Shown here one piece after another: positions 48,404 through 59,345 of a stretch of 64,000 nt of DNA. Under the pieces are notes generated by a model. That model saw only the letters and a program-made list of their open reading frames with translations, searched no databases and had not been told where the DNA came from. Each line of letters starts with the position of its first letter. Positions within the stretch are counted from its first letter, which is position 1. The translations under genes were made by a program, and so were the position numbers. Source of the stretch: Utricularia gibba (lineage: Eukaryota; Streptophyta; Magnoliopsida; Lamiales; Lentibulariaceae); contig NEEC01000011.1 in assembly GCA_002189035.1 (NCBI GenBank), forward strand, positions 1,612,001 to 1,676,000, read 5' to 3'.

Positions 48404-48970
48404 CAACCCCCAGCATAGATTTAGAGACCTGGTCCTGCAAAATGGAGCAGGTACCAATAAATATAAAGGAGATGGATGGTGCTAGTTTTGAAACAGAAAG
48501 TAAGTTATGCTGAAAGCTAGGAGCGTAAAGGACATCATTCAAGGTAAGGGTTTTGGACAAAAGAATAGATCCTATATGAGTGGCCAAACGTGTGGAACCA
48601 TCAGGAAGTGAAATAGCTATGGGATCAACCAAAATAGTAAGGTTTTGAAACATGGTCTCATCAGCACATAAATGAGTCGTAGCTTCGGTATCTAGTATCC
48701 AATCCTTACTATGCAACAAATGTAATGCAGTAGAGAATTCCACATGTGTACCTACAAAATCTTTGAAGACATAATGAGCTTGTTCGGTAGGCTCTGTCTT
48801 TGTGGGAGTGTTCATGAGCTTCAGAAGCTCTTGTTGTATGATCTTCCAAGAGCTTTCCTTTTGCGAGTCTGTACCGCTGCTCAATTGTCCACTAACCAGT
48901 TGATCAGGAAATTCAGGAGCCATAATTTCAGCCATGTTGATAGTTTGTACCTGCTGATGACCCTTCTTTT
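48404..48970 (-). pseudogene. Copia protease region, active site altered
   Basis: HSKDWILDTEATTHLCADETMF corresponds to the aspartic protease, where copia normally has D-S/T-G-A. Here Gly is replaced by Glu (DTEA). The end motif VLYAPSFQHNLLSVSKL is well kept. Upstream lies gag text (KKGHQQVQTINMAEIMAPEFP). Confidence 0.85.
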
Positions 48971-49090
48971 CACACCAAGGGAATCGCAACAAGTCACAGA
49001 GTGCAGAACAACCTTGAGTTTTTTTTTGTATAATTCAATTTATTATATCAATTCTGTACAAAATATAAATAGGATATTTCGCTTCTTTCG
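48971..49090 (+). repeat. Inverted copy of the copia LTR start inside gag
   Basis: Bases 48971-49090 are the reverse complement of 44990-45112 (CGAAATATCCTATTTATATT, TTGTTCTGCACTCTGTGACTTG, TTCCCTTGGTGTGA). The insertion lies just after the gag zinc knuckle (CYKLNGYPNKRK) and is bordered by AAGAAG-type sequence on both sides. Confidence 0.85.
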
Positions 49091-50009
49091 TTTATTAGGA
49101 TATCCATTCAACTTGTAGCAATTTTCTCGCAAGTGTCCATCTCGTTTACAATAAGTACAATGTCTTCCCTTTGGATCCTTGTTTTGGATTGGAATAGTTG
49201 AAGATGGTGGTGATTGGTTAATCATGGCATGGCTACCAACATGTTGATGCGCCATAAAAGCACTCTCCTATATTGTCGTCTTAACACTCAGGTTTAGCTG
49301 TCCCTCCACCGTTATCATCATAGCATAAGCTTGGTCCAAATCTGGTTCTGGCTTCATGGTAATAATCTGATTAATGGTGGCAGCAAATTGCTCATTCAAC
49401 CCATTTAGGAACTGCACTAGTCTAGTTCGTTGCGCTGCCTTTGTCTCTTTTGCATATGACACATTGATTGGTAGGCATGAGTCCATCCAAATCTGTCCAC
49501 AAATTTTTCATGCAAGAGTAATACTCACTAACTGACATTTGTCCTTGTGAAATATGGTACAATTCACGCTGAATGTGAAAAATTGCTGCTAAATTCATTT
49601 TCTCAAATTGCTTCTCTATCGTGTCCCAGAGCTCCATTGCGGTTCTTGATGAATTGAAATTGTTGACCAACTCCTGTGATATGGAGTTCATCAGCCAGCA
49701 TCTCACCATTACATCTACTCGATTCCATGCATTGTAGGTTGGATCTGAAACTGGTGGTTGTGGGAGTCTACCATTTACAAACACCAATTTATTCCGTGCT
49801 TTCAGAGCCATAGTCATACTTCTACGCCAAGAGAGGAAGTTTTTGGTGGTCAAAGACGGAGTCACCAAGATGAGACTCGGATTTTCAGACCCATGAACAT
49901 ATAATGGGTCTGAAGCATCAAACCCTTGGTGTTGAAGGATCTGTAGGAATTTTCTCAGATCGAAGAAGTCACCACAAGTTTCAGTTCAAGTTTCTGGAGA
50001 ATCGGTCAT
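49091..50009 (-). pseudogene. Copia gag (UBN2-type) with zinc knuckle, frameshifted
   Basis: The ATG at 50009 is followed by a TGA at codon 8. The frame then reads DPLYVHGSENPSLILVTPSL, LSWRRSMTMALKARNKLVFV and ELWDTIEKQFEKMN, typical copia gag text. A frameshift near 49440 moves to LPINVSYAKETKAAQRTRLV and QFLNGLNEQFAATINQI. The zinc knuckle CX2CX4HX4C (CTYCKRDGHLRENC) lies at about 49117-49160. Confidence 0.9.
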
Positions 50010-50045
50010 TGTGTTAGCTCCACGCTCACCGCACCAAGAACAGGT

Positions 50046-50139
50046 GAACAAAGGAGCAGAGTAATATTGAAGAAATCTGAAAACCTAGTTCTGAAGGTCA
50101 AGAACTTGAAGGGTGAGAAGAAAACTCTCTATTGAAGGT
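50046..50139 (-). repeat. Copia 5' LTR remnant
   Basis: Direct repeat of 44894-44983. Homology stops at CTCTCTATTGA, where the left copy continues with TTTCTTAATTCG and this copy repeats GGTCAAGAAC, so the LTR is truncated here. Confidence 0.8.
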
Positions 50140-50809
50140 CAAGAACAAGATGAGAAGTCTATAATACTACCCCAGAGTGTAAGCTTGTGTTGGGGTTGTT
50201 GTGTTCACCTGTTAATTGAAAATGTTGACGTATTTTGTGGTTTGGGTTTTGTTGCTATTCGTTGCCTCTATGGAACATTGGATCCTCGATATTGTATATA
50301 TAGTTATTGGATTTCGTTTGTTAGTTTGGAGGGTCTATGGGTGATATTGTTGTGTGTAGTGGGATATGGCTAGTCGGTCAAGAGCGATTCAAAGGCACTT
50401 ACTACTGGGGCTGTGAAGGGAGGGGGGAGGGGTCATTGTATTTGGATGCTCTTCCTACACCTGATATTACATCCTTTATCTATAGATTGTATATTATCAT
50501 GTCACTAAGCAGGAAAATCTCAAGCAATGGTCGAATGAAATTGAGCGCTGTCTATGCCACCAATAATGTGGTTGAAGCCAAGTTTTTCGAGCTCAACACA
50601 GGTTCAAGTATGTATATCTTTGATTTATCCTATGAAATCCATGGCTTGACAACTAGATTAAGCCACTTTCAGCATTTGGTAGTCTTCACTTCCAAATCTA
50701 CGCCTTTTGGTTTGTGCTATAAAAATTGGTGTCTAAATCCCTACTCTCAGCTCTTGTGTCTACGAATGCTTCGAAGTTGGTGAAGTAGCGTGCCTATTTT
50801 ACTGTTAAG
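50140..50809. other. Unassigned DNA between copia remnant and gypsy LTR
   Basis: Two plus-strand open frames (50113-50373, 50337-50783) overlap but show no recognisable domain. Nothing else is identified. Confidence 0.4.
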
Positions 50810-51938
50810 TGTCATTTTCTTACTAATTTTTAGGTTTTTATCTAGTTTAGGGTAATTATCCTAAATCTTGTATTTTATCTATTAATTTTACTAGTTTTAA
50901 TTGAGTTTTTCTAGAGGCGCACACGTGGCAGGAAGTGAGAGAAAGAGGATATCAGATGGCGACAAATTGGATCTTCCCGAGCTGACATTCCCTTGATTTC
51001 CGGAAGACTGCAGACGTGTAATCATGAGCCTTGACGTGTGGAACACGGGAATCTCTGATAGGCGGCATCATTAGTGTACCAGTGTCAGACATTTGCTTGC
51101 AAGTCATCCTAAGTTCACCAAAATCACAGGGACACGATATCTCAGACTCTCATTGAAGTCCAGTTCTGTTCAGACGTGAGAACAATTAGTTTTAGTTTTC
51201 TCTTTTGTTTTTTTCTCTCTAGAGGATTTTTTCTCTAGCTTCTCTCTAGAACCTTGTTTGCATTTCCTTTAGTTTGTATGATCGTTCACAGCTAAAAACT
51301 TCCGTTTCTAGGTTGGAACACCACCAGATCTATGTTTCGTTAGCTTATCTTCACATTTTCTTTGGATCCGAACGGGTTTCGTATGTCTTCGCGTGACTAT
51401 GTGGCAGTCTTTCTATAACAGTCCTCTTATTCAAGGTTCATAGTTAGCTGATCACTACCTGCGAGTTTTGGAGAGGAGGAAGACAACGTTTTGTCTGTGG
51501 CCGTACCTCAAGATCAATGGACAAGTAGTGACCTCGTATTTGGACTCATTGGGTCATTGGTAACACTTGAGCACACGCACGCAATTCGGCCGTGAGGGTA
51601 CGCTGGTAGGACCTCTTATTCTCACGTTCGTCCAAGGAGGAGCAACATCGGGTTATTCTCATGCCTTTTTGCAAGCGAGTGTAAGGGAGGGTAGGCAATT
51701 CCTTACTCTTATAATCGAGTACTCAAGATGACCAGAGAAGAGTGAAGACGCAACGAACATAGCTGGACATGATTCAAAACCCAGGAACATTTACTTTATT
51801 TAAGGTTCATCGCTTACGTTTATTTTAGTTGTTTGCTCAAAACCTCTCTTATTCCCTTACTCAAGCTTCATCATCAACGTTTCTCGCACCTTTTACCTTC
51901 AAAAGGTTTCGGGGTACCTCACCTTTCACTCAAAAACA
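50810..51938 (+). mobile_element. Ty3/gypsy 5' LTR (1129 bp)
   Basis: Starts TGTCATTTTCT (50810) and ends CTCAAAAACA (51938), with a primer-binding site seven bases further on. Its homologue in inverted orientation is 1-1234, and a more distant one is at 63.4-64 kb. The internal region appears lost: only about 150 bases of leader (T/C-rich, to about 52085) follow before unrelated sequence. Confidence 0.75.
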
Positions 51939-51944
51939 ATTTTT

Positions 51945-51962
51945 TGGCGCCATTGACGGGGA
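51945..51962 (+). other. Retrotransposon primer-binding site
   Basis: TGGCGCCATTGACGGGGA closely resembles the TGGCGCCGTTGCCGGGGA-type tRNA-primer sites found after the 5' LTRs of plant Ty3/gypsy elements (Athila/TAT group), with two differences. Confidence 0.75.
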
Positions 51963-52136
51963 GTTGAATTTTTTTATGTGTTTGGTGTTGTGTGTGAGTT
52001 TCGTTTTCTTTTTCCTTTTTTTTCTTGTCTTTTCCTTCTTCTTTCTGTTTTTCTTCCCTTTCCTTGTTGTCTCTTTTCCATATTGATATAACTATCTGGT
52101 AATTATTATCAATATAGTTTCATAGTAAATCAATAC

Positions 52137-52262
52137 GAAAAATGTATAAATATTGTATATTTTTCGGGCGCTGCTCAAAGTAACATGTAGCGTCCAGTAT
52201 CTTGTGGGCGCCACTTCGAATAAGAAGCAGCGCCGTGGCGCAGTGTTTGAAGTAACACATTC
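52137..52262. repeat. GC-rich GGGCGCTGCTT/AAGCAGCGCC repeats, left block
   Basis: Contains GGGCGCTGCTCAAAGTAAC, GTGGGCGCCACTTCG and AAGAAGCAGCGCCGTGGCGC. The same words recur at 59870-60150, about 7.7 kb away. The two blocks may be the degenerate ends of one older element. Confidence 0.5.
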
Positions 52263-52499
52263 GGCATAAATCTTTTGAAACATGTCTCATCCGGTAGCCT
52301 TATACAATATCGATTTACAAAGAGGAGACCGAGAGTTGTAGGATTACATCAGAAAATATTAATTCTTCTGTATTCCTTATAAGAATGCTGTATTTTGATC
52401 ATTGGATGGATCATTTTAATAATTGAAATTGAAGCCTCTTTAATATAATTGGGCTATTACAATAAGACTACATGTACTTATATTTTAGAGACTCATAAA

Positions 52500-53700
52500 A
52501 CCACCAATGCTCATGTCCTTCTACAATTAGAGGCTTCCTACGTCGAAATGTTTCCACGTAGCTACGTACATCATCCACTTCATAAAATCCTTCCAAGAAT
52601 AATCAAAGGTATCCATCACTTTGTAGTGCAATGTCATCCCTTTGCGTAATGCTGTGAGTAAAGACATTGCATTGTTTACGTGTTGAAAACGATTAAAAAA
52701 AACTAGCACATATGGATTCTACAATAGAGGCATGCAATGATAACACGTTACCAGATTTAGGAGCGATTTTTTTGGTGAATCATCAATTAATAATATATTA
52801 CTAGTATTGTAACGATAATTGAAGGTTGTATCGTCATCCCATACACATCACAAATCCTTAAATATAATAGTATTGAAGCTTCCACTAATGGCAATTTGTG
52901 TGTCAGTGTACTTACTTATACCCCAACAAAATGCTAGATCTCTTCGACGGCAACCCGCAAGGATGAAGTCAACTATTTTACGTATAAGTCTACTACAAAG
53001 CAAAAAGAGTCATTAGTGATTAAAATACACCAATGAATTGTTATTTTATAAACTTACTCTTTTCGTGAGGACCAAATGGCCACATCAAACATTTCCAAGC
53101 ATCAAGATATAAATTTGTTACAATTTGGTCTTAAATAAACTATAATAAAAAAACGAATGTCATCACTGCACAAGTAGTTAGAGTGACAAAATTGTACTAC
53201 TTACTCGCTCTTCACTCGATGATGCAGTTAGGTTTTCCTATTGCATGTCCCTTGTCCATGTACACAACATCTGCAAGTAGATCGTTAATATCTAAAATGA
53301 TTAATTTCTTTGGACTTGAAGCACCAACTTCGTGCAGAGTGAACATTGGATATCTTATTTGATATTGGTAGATGGTTTTCTTCAATTAATCTACTTTCTT
53401 TCTAGCCTCCTCAAGCTCAGAACGCAATTGCACAACATCATGATCCTCTACTTGTTGTGGAGCAGATGAACCAACTGTCTCCTCCTCATAAACATCATGA
53501 TGTGTTGTATGTTCTCCTTCTACCTCATGTTATTCGAGATGAGTCTACACAGTTCTTATCCTACGAGAATTGTCACATCAAATACGTATTGCACCTCTGA
53601 CATTCGAAATTGGTGATTCAATATCTCTCTATCTCATGTCTTTTGCTATTAGTAATGCTCCAAGACACTCTTTGTCGTCTTCATCCAACAGTTGGATACC
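52500..53700 (-). pseudogene. FCP1/NIF-like HAD phosphatase pseudogene with coiled coil, TE-associated
   Basis: Minus-strand fragments, in order, resemble the plant NLI-interacting-factor (FCP1-like) phosphatase family. First is an acidic/coiled-coil stretch EDHDVVQLRSELEEARKK (about 53390-53470). Next is KKLIILDINDLLADVVYMD (about 53260-53320), in the position of the family's DxD active-site strand; here it is D-I-N, so the second Asp is absent. Then comes RKIVDFILAGCRRRDLAFCW (about 52930-52990), IIFKDL, and ILLIDDSPKKSLLN (about 52755-52800), the conserved second acidic motif. Stops and frame changes interrupt it. A gypsy-type transposon domain on the same strand lies on the other side of the young MULE. 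The phosphatase call rests on these motifs and their order. Confidence 0.6.
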
Positions 53701-53864
53701 TTATAATATAAAAAATAACTATTAGTTGAAAACATAAAAAAAGTTAAGAAAATCAAAAGAGTCTTGCAAAGGAAGCATTTTCTACCCGTTGATTTTCCAA
53801 CATTGGACGAGATTGAAAGATGTTTAGATATTCTTATTCACATGTCTTTCGGTGGAGTGACCCA

Positions 53865-53875
53865 TACGAAACTAG
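53865..53875. repeat. MULE target-site duplication, left (TACGAAACTAG)
   Basis: Identical 11-mer at 58976-58986 directly beyond the other end of the element. Confidence 0.85.
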
Positions 53876-56800
53876 GCTGAGTTGGTGATATACATCTTTT
53901 TACAATTTTAGTTTGCAAAATACATCCTTTTGGTTAATGTTGGGAAAATACATTTTTATGTATTTTTGTTTTTTTTTAACTCAGCAGCTTTTTTTACCTC
54001 AATGAAATGTGGAATTTTGGATTTGTCTGTCCAATTTTTCAACTGGGTTTCTTGAGATTTGCATTCTCATTTACCGGGTTTGTGTTAATGCGATGAACTA
54101 AGTGAGTTAGAGATTGGGGTCCTATGGATCTTGGGTTTTGATTTTTTTGTCATTCTGATCAATATTGATCTTTGGTATCTCATCACTTTTCCGTATTCTT
54201 GATAGAATACGAAAAATACATATTTTTTTTAATTTTTGTTTTATTTACAAGTGATATAAATGAGTGTTTTTATCGATCGAAGGTAAATTATCCATTTGAC
54301 TCAAAGCCAATATTTGAAAAAATAGATCAAGTATTCAACTGCATTTTAGACAATTTTAAAACATCTACTTCTTCTTAAATACACCACTTATTTTATTTCC
54401 AATAAGTTTCACAAGGCCCTTCTTCCTCTGGGTGCCAATGTTTGTGCCACTCCGACTCTCGAGTTGCGGATGCCTTGGAAGATATGATATCGAATTCCTA
54501 GCAGCTATGCCTTGCGGAGCCCAAGGGGGATGTGATATTGAATCACATGCCGTTGTTGAGATGGGTTGTATAGCAAGACCCAATTCGAGACCATCATACG
54601 ACGAATGTCTGAACGAGGAGCCTCCCGGTTTGTTGTATCCTGTGGACAGTAATGTGCTATCTCGCCTAGAATGTGGTACCTCACTGTAAGAAGGGATCGG
54701 ATACGCCGAAGACTCTTTGAACGAGGGCGCATATCCATAATCCTGGCTTGGAGGAGGAGGAGTATTCAAATCAATCGAGCTTGGTCCCTTACTTGCATCC
54801 TGTTGTCTCCTAGAACGCCTCGATGTACTATTATGTGAATCTTCCAGTCCATGTTGTTGCATTGACTGGTTCCGGGTGATGCCAGATGAGGCTTCATTCG
54901 GTTTCCGTCGCCTCTCACGTCTAGTTGCTCTCTGCTCAAAATCTGGTGGCCCCTTGTACCTTGTTGACTGTGTTCGACCGACGGTGACTCGTTTACGTGC
55001 TGGGTCAACCAAGAGCTCAAAGGGTGCGGGTTCCCATTCACTCTCATCTCTTACCGGATTAATGCTACCTCGGTACATATTAACCATTGTGGTTACAAGG
55101 TAGTATACCGAGGCTCGAGTCCTTGGATTAATACGAAATTTATGAAGGGCCTGCATGTAATCAATGCATTTAAATCATAGGAAAAATGATATAACAGATA
55201 TCGTATTATTACCTTTTGTGCATGACGACAAGGGTAACGGTCTATGTTCCAAATCCCGCAGGCACACTCTCCTTGGATAACACGCACCCTTCGGGATTGA
55301 GAAGAGTGTGGAGTCTCCTCTATGATGTCTGCCACCTGATTCTCAGTATCATACACAATGCATTGTAGGAATGGCAATGCTCTCGCTTCCTCTCGATATG
55401 CTTCCTCCACTACTCTCCCAAAAAGTATGCCCTCTTTATGTCTCTTCATCGCTGCTGCTCGATATTTCTCAAAATACTCTCTTCCTTTCTCGAAAGTAAC
55501 CTGAAATTTTCTTGAATATTATAAAAGATTGATAGTATAAAGGCTCAAACATTATTGCATATCATAATACCTTGGCAATTTGGGTTGGAGGTAAGCGTCG
55601 AGCTTCCCTTAGGGCACCGTTCAAAGCTTCCGCAGGATTGGTGGTCATTATGGTATACCTGTACATGATGTTTGTAGATAATATAATTTGTGATGTCATA
55701 TCAAATTCATAATTTTAAAAAATAACCTAAAAACTACTAACCGATGTCCTCCATCATATAGCAATGTCCACTCCTCAAATGGAATATCTTCCAAATAAGC
55801 ATGTGCCTTTGGACAGTGCTCTTTCAAGTGATTCCATGCATTTTGAAAATCTACCTCATTCCTAGCATAAGAAACCCTATGCACCATGTTGGACACACCC
55901 TTCGATCGTCTTCCAATATGCGTCTGAACATTCTTGCGGAGGTGCCAATTACAAAAACGATGCACGCCATAATGGGGAAACCATTCCTTGTAGTTCCTAT
56001 ATGCTGCTAATATGCCTGCGGCACGGTCACTTATGATACATACTCCTTCTCTATCTCGGACAATATGCATTCCAAGCAATCCTAAAAACCACGTCCAATC
56101 CTCCTCACTCTCACTTCTTACGAAGGCGTAAGCGACAGGGCAAATCTTGTTGCTCCCATCAACGGCAACCGCAACAAGCAGCTTGTAGTCATAGCGACCG
56201 TATAAGTGTGTGGCGTCGACACATAGCACCGGACGAGCATAGGCGAAGGCTCGAATCGCAAAACCGAATGCCCAAAAAACCCTTCTTAGATAATGTGGGC
56301 CCTGGGTATCCTATGCATCATCACCCCAATTGACCACAGTGCCTGAGTTTCTATGACGAACCTCTTCTAGATACCGTGGTAGCTCTATCACAGACTTCTC
56401 CCAGGTACCGTAGCAAAGTTCGTATGCACGGATCATGCAAGCCCAGGCCTGCCACTTGCTAACCTCATACCCCCACTTGTCTCTGATAATCGACTGCACC
56501 CCTTTGATTGTGAGCGTGGCTTTCAAGTATGGTTTCAATCGAGGCGCAATGAATTTGATTGATAGGTTGGCATGATGACCAGCTCCCAATGAATCAGTCA
56601 CATCGCAAGTATGTGGCTCCACCAGCATAGTAATCCTCCATGTGTTCGTCTTCTTGCTAGGTCCCCCACGCAGCGCAAATGGGCAATTACTACTTCCATT
56701 TGCTGCTTGTCGACAAATGACGGAATAATTCTTTTTGTCACTCTTATACACCTTGAACTCTCGTTGTGCCACCGATACATGATATCTCATCACTGCATCC

Positions 56801-58975
56801 ATCATACTTTGTCTATCATTAAAATGCATACCCTCACGCAGATGCATCTCCTCTGCCTGTTGTGTATCCATAGATGGGATTCGATCATAATAATCTGCAG
56901 GGGGACCTTCTTCCAAGTCATCAAGAGTTGCATCATTGTCATCTACCCCAATAGATGGTGTAGCACCTATGTTTCCGTCATCCAACGCGGCTACTGCCAT
57001 AGCCACCTCCTCTGGGGTTGGGATAAATTCATCATCAGAGTCACTCTCGACAGTATCTGCAATGTAATCAGAATCATCATTACTGTTGTACTCTGGAAAT
57101 TCCTCATGCTCCTCCATGGGGTCATTGTCAGAGGCAGCATTTTCATGATGAGGCTCAGATGGTTGGGGATGTGGAAAATCGAACGGGTCGAAATCTTGTT
57201 CAATGTAGGACGACGGGAGTGAGTTGTACAAATTTTGATAGTATTCTGAATCGAAATATTGTTGATCTTGAATCGGTTGCGGAGCCATTGGCACTGTTAT
57301 TCATGAAAATAATTAGTAAAATGTATAGTTATCAAAATTACTTCTCTTCCTATAATGAATTAATAATTTTTTTACTTTAACCTCAATTCTCTTTATTCAA
57401 ATTAATTTTTACATTTATTTTCTTTTTATTACATATTGTTATTAACTTTCTTTTTAATTATTTAAAATATTTATACTTTACATCAATATTTTATTATTGA
57501 AATTCTTAAATTATTTTGTAAATTTTATTTTAATAATAGTTATTTTTCATCAAAATTATTATTTATTTACGAAAATTAATTTCATAAGTGATATTAATAA
57601 TAAAAATGCTAAAAAATTACTTACGATTCTATGCTGAATTAATATTTTTTTTATTTTAATCTCAACTTTTTTTATTCAAATTAATTCTCCACTTATTCTT
57701 TTTTTATTATAAATAGTTCTTAACTTTTCTTTTTGATTATTTAAAATATTTTATGTTTTTATATCAATACCTATTACTAAAATTCTTAAATCATTTTTTT
57801 AAGTTTATTTTAAATAGTTCTCAGAATTCATCGGCCAATTAATATTGCCACAACCAAAGATCTTTCTTTATGTGCAAATTAATTTTATAATTGATATTAA
57901 TTATAAATTAGTTTTTAAACTTAATTATCTAAAAATTTAGTTTATTCATTATTAAATAAAAATAAATACTATCATCAATATTAATATGATGTATGCTAAT
58001 ATAGTGATCACTTAATTATAAATCTGATGAATTGTGCATATTAATAAAATATTATGTAATCACACTCATAATAAGTATCCAAACATTATGCATTACAAAA
58101 TCAATATTTATATTTAGATTATGCAAAATTTATAGTTTTAATGCATGAAAAATAAATATAAATTATATTCTGAAAATATTGTACTTACCGGAATAACTAG
58201 AAGAAGCACATTGACTCATGCTATCATCAATAATATATAAGTCCACATCATATTGTGAGTTGAATGGATTCAAGGCATACCGTAGACCGGATTCATCAGA
58301 AATTGGGAAGAAGTTGAAGTCGTGAGTGTTGACATCGTAAAATTTGACTTTGATACGAACAATACGAAAATCTACAACTATATTTACCTCACGTTGTAAA
58401 ATCTCGATAAATCGTTCTAGTGAAATTGTAGGTTTCACTAGAATCACCTTTACGGGTCACGATCATATACAACAGAATTGGAGTATTGATCTCTTAAGAT
58501 ATTTCCACCGGAGAATATACGGATTGAAACCTTTGACATGATGATTGTGAGCAGCAATTTTTTGCAGGAAACTAAACGTAGGATATAGATGGAAGATGAG
58601 AGGTGTGGAAATGAAAAAGAAGTCAATTTAAATAAGAAGGAATTGAGACATCATTTAATATTCAACTAACTAAATGCTTTTGAATTAGTCATGGGCATGC
58701 TACGGCCATTCATTTTCAGCAGTTTAATTAAATTAAAATGAAACAATAATTTTATATTTAACCACCCATGTGATCTCTTCAAATAATTCATATGGTATAA
58801 CATTTATAAAAAATAGTTTTGTATAATTGTTAATTACATTTATTAAATAAAAATAATATATTAAAGATGTATTTTGTAAACTAAATATACAAAAGTATGT
58901 ATTTTGCAAACTAAAACCAAAAGGATGTATTTTGCAAACTAAAATACTGAAGTGATGTATTTTACCAATTTTTTC
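53876..58975 (-). mobile_element. Autonomous-type Mutator-like element (5.1 kb) with TIRs and 11-bp TSD
   Basis: Both ends carry an inverted repeat of about 60 bases. The left end has TTTTAGTTTGCAAAATACAT then CCTTTTGGTT (53910-53940), matched by the complement at 58902-58950. Additional subterminal copies of TGTATTTTGCAAACTAAA sit at 58870-58950. The identical flanking 11-mer TACGAAACTAG shows a transposition event; 9-11 bp is typical for Mutator. The element contains one five-exon transposase gene and was inserted into an older element, whose flanks join across it. Confidence 0.9.
54365..58466 (-). pseudogene. MULE (MuDR) transposase, five exons, nearly intact, one in-frame stop
   Basis: Exon 1 runs from about 58447 to 58189 (PB1-like domain, ISLERFIEILQREV...). 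Exon 2 is 57293-55742, exon 3 is 55658-55571, exon 4 is 55500-55213 and exon 5 is 55150-54365, all with GT-AG borders in register. Exon 2 has a long acidic leader, the MuDR DNA-binding region (FNDRQSMMDAVMRYHV, NCPFALRGG, HTCDVT), and the MULE core with VDATHLYGRYDYKLL (first Asp), IISDRAAGIL (second Asp) and HYGVHRFCNWHL. Exon 3 has YTIMTTNPAEALNGALREAR and exon 4 the SWIM zinc finger CACGIWNIDRYPCRH. An in-frame TAG at 56311-56313 sits just before RRVFWAF. The ATG at 58466 is one base out of frame with exon 1. Confidence 0.9.
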
Positions 58976-58986
58976 TACGAAACTAG
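58976..58986. repeat. MULE target-site duplication, right (TACGAAACTAG)
   Basis: Exact copy of 53865-53875. Confidence 0.85.
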
Positions 58987-59345
58987 TCCACCAATCTCCA
59001 TAGAAGTCTCATAAACCTGTGACTATTTTAATTCCTGTCTTTGATGATATTGTGAAATGATTTGTGTGAGCAACCTTGGAACACTTTGCAATGCTAAACA
59101 ATGCACCAACACTAAGCGAATATCCATCAACTTCACATAACCTCATAAATGCAACAATATTTTTAATAGAAGCTGGTGTTAAATGAGATAATGGAAGCCG
59201 TATTGAACGAAGCACGGACTCAACAAAGAGTTGGATAGATAACCTTAAACCACATCTGAAATGTTCGATGCTAATTGCAAAAGCACGAGTGCCAACACGA
59301 TGTGGTGGTTGATCTGAAATTTGTTCATCTTCTTTCTATGATATA
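58987..59345 (-). pseudogene. Putative gypsy-type transposon domain fragment
   Basis: In minus-strand orientation the text FRCGLRLSIQLFVESVLRSI, then LPLSHLTPASIKNIVAFMRLCE, resembles the plant 'putative gypsy type transposon' domain (the pattern G-L-R-P..PF...LL...HLTPNS...I..F..LCE). It lacks a start, ends at a stop at 59009, and is separated from its probable continuation (53.86 kb leftward) by the young MULE. Confidence 0.45.

Larger units (their letters stand above)
44884..50139 (-). mobile_element. Ty1/copia LTR retrotransposon, dead, with nested insertions
   Basis: The minus-strand order gag, protease, integrase, reverse transcriptase is that of Ty1/copia. Direct terminal repeats remain: 44894-44983 and 50046-50136 share GAACAAAGGAGCAGAGTAAT and GGGTGAGAAGAAAACTCTC. 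The right (5') LTR is only about 95 bases long. The left (3') LTR runs to about 45118 and is preceded, reading minus, by a polypurine tract CTTGAGGGGAGG. The reverse transcriptase is cut after its first third, so the YVDD motif and RNase H are missing. A solo LTR sits at 47012-48398 and an inverted LTR fragment at 48971-49090. Confidence 0.85.

Noticed and set aside
56311-56330. An intron that would skip the TAG in the MULE transposase
   Set aside because: The text on both sides of the stop is contiguous family-like protein and no GT-AG pair fits, so a nonsense mutation is simpler.
56611-57222. A 203-aa plus-strand frame
   Set aside because: Antisense of the MULE exon 2, whose minus-strand product carries recognisable MuDR domains.
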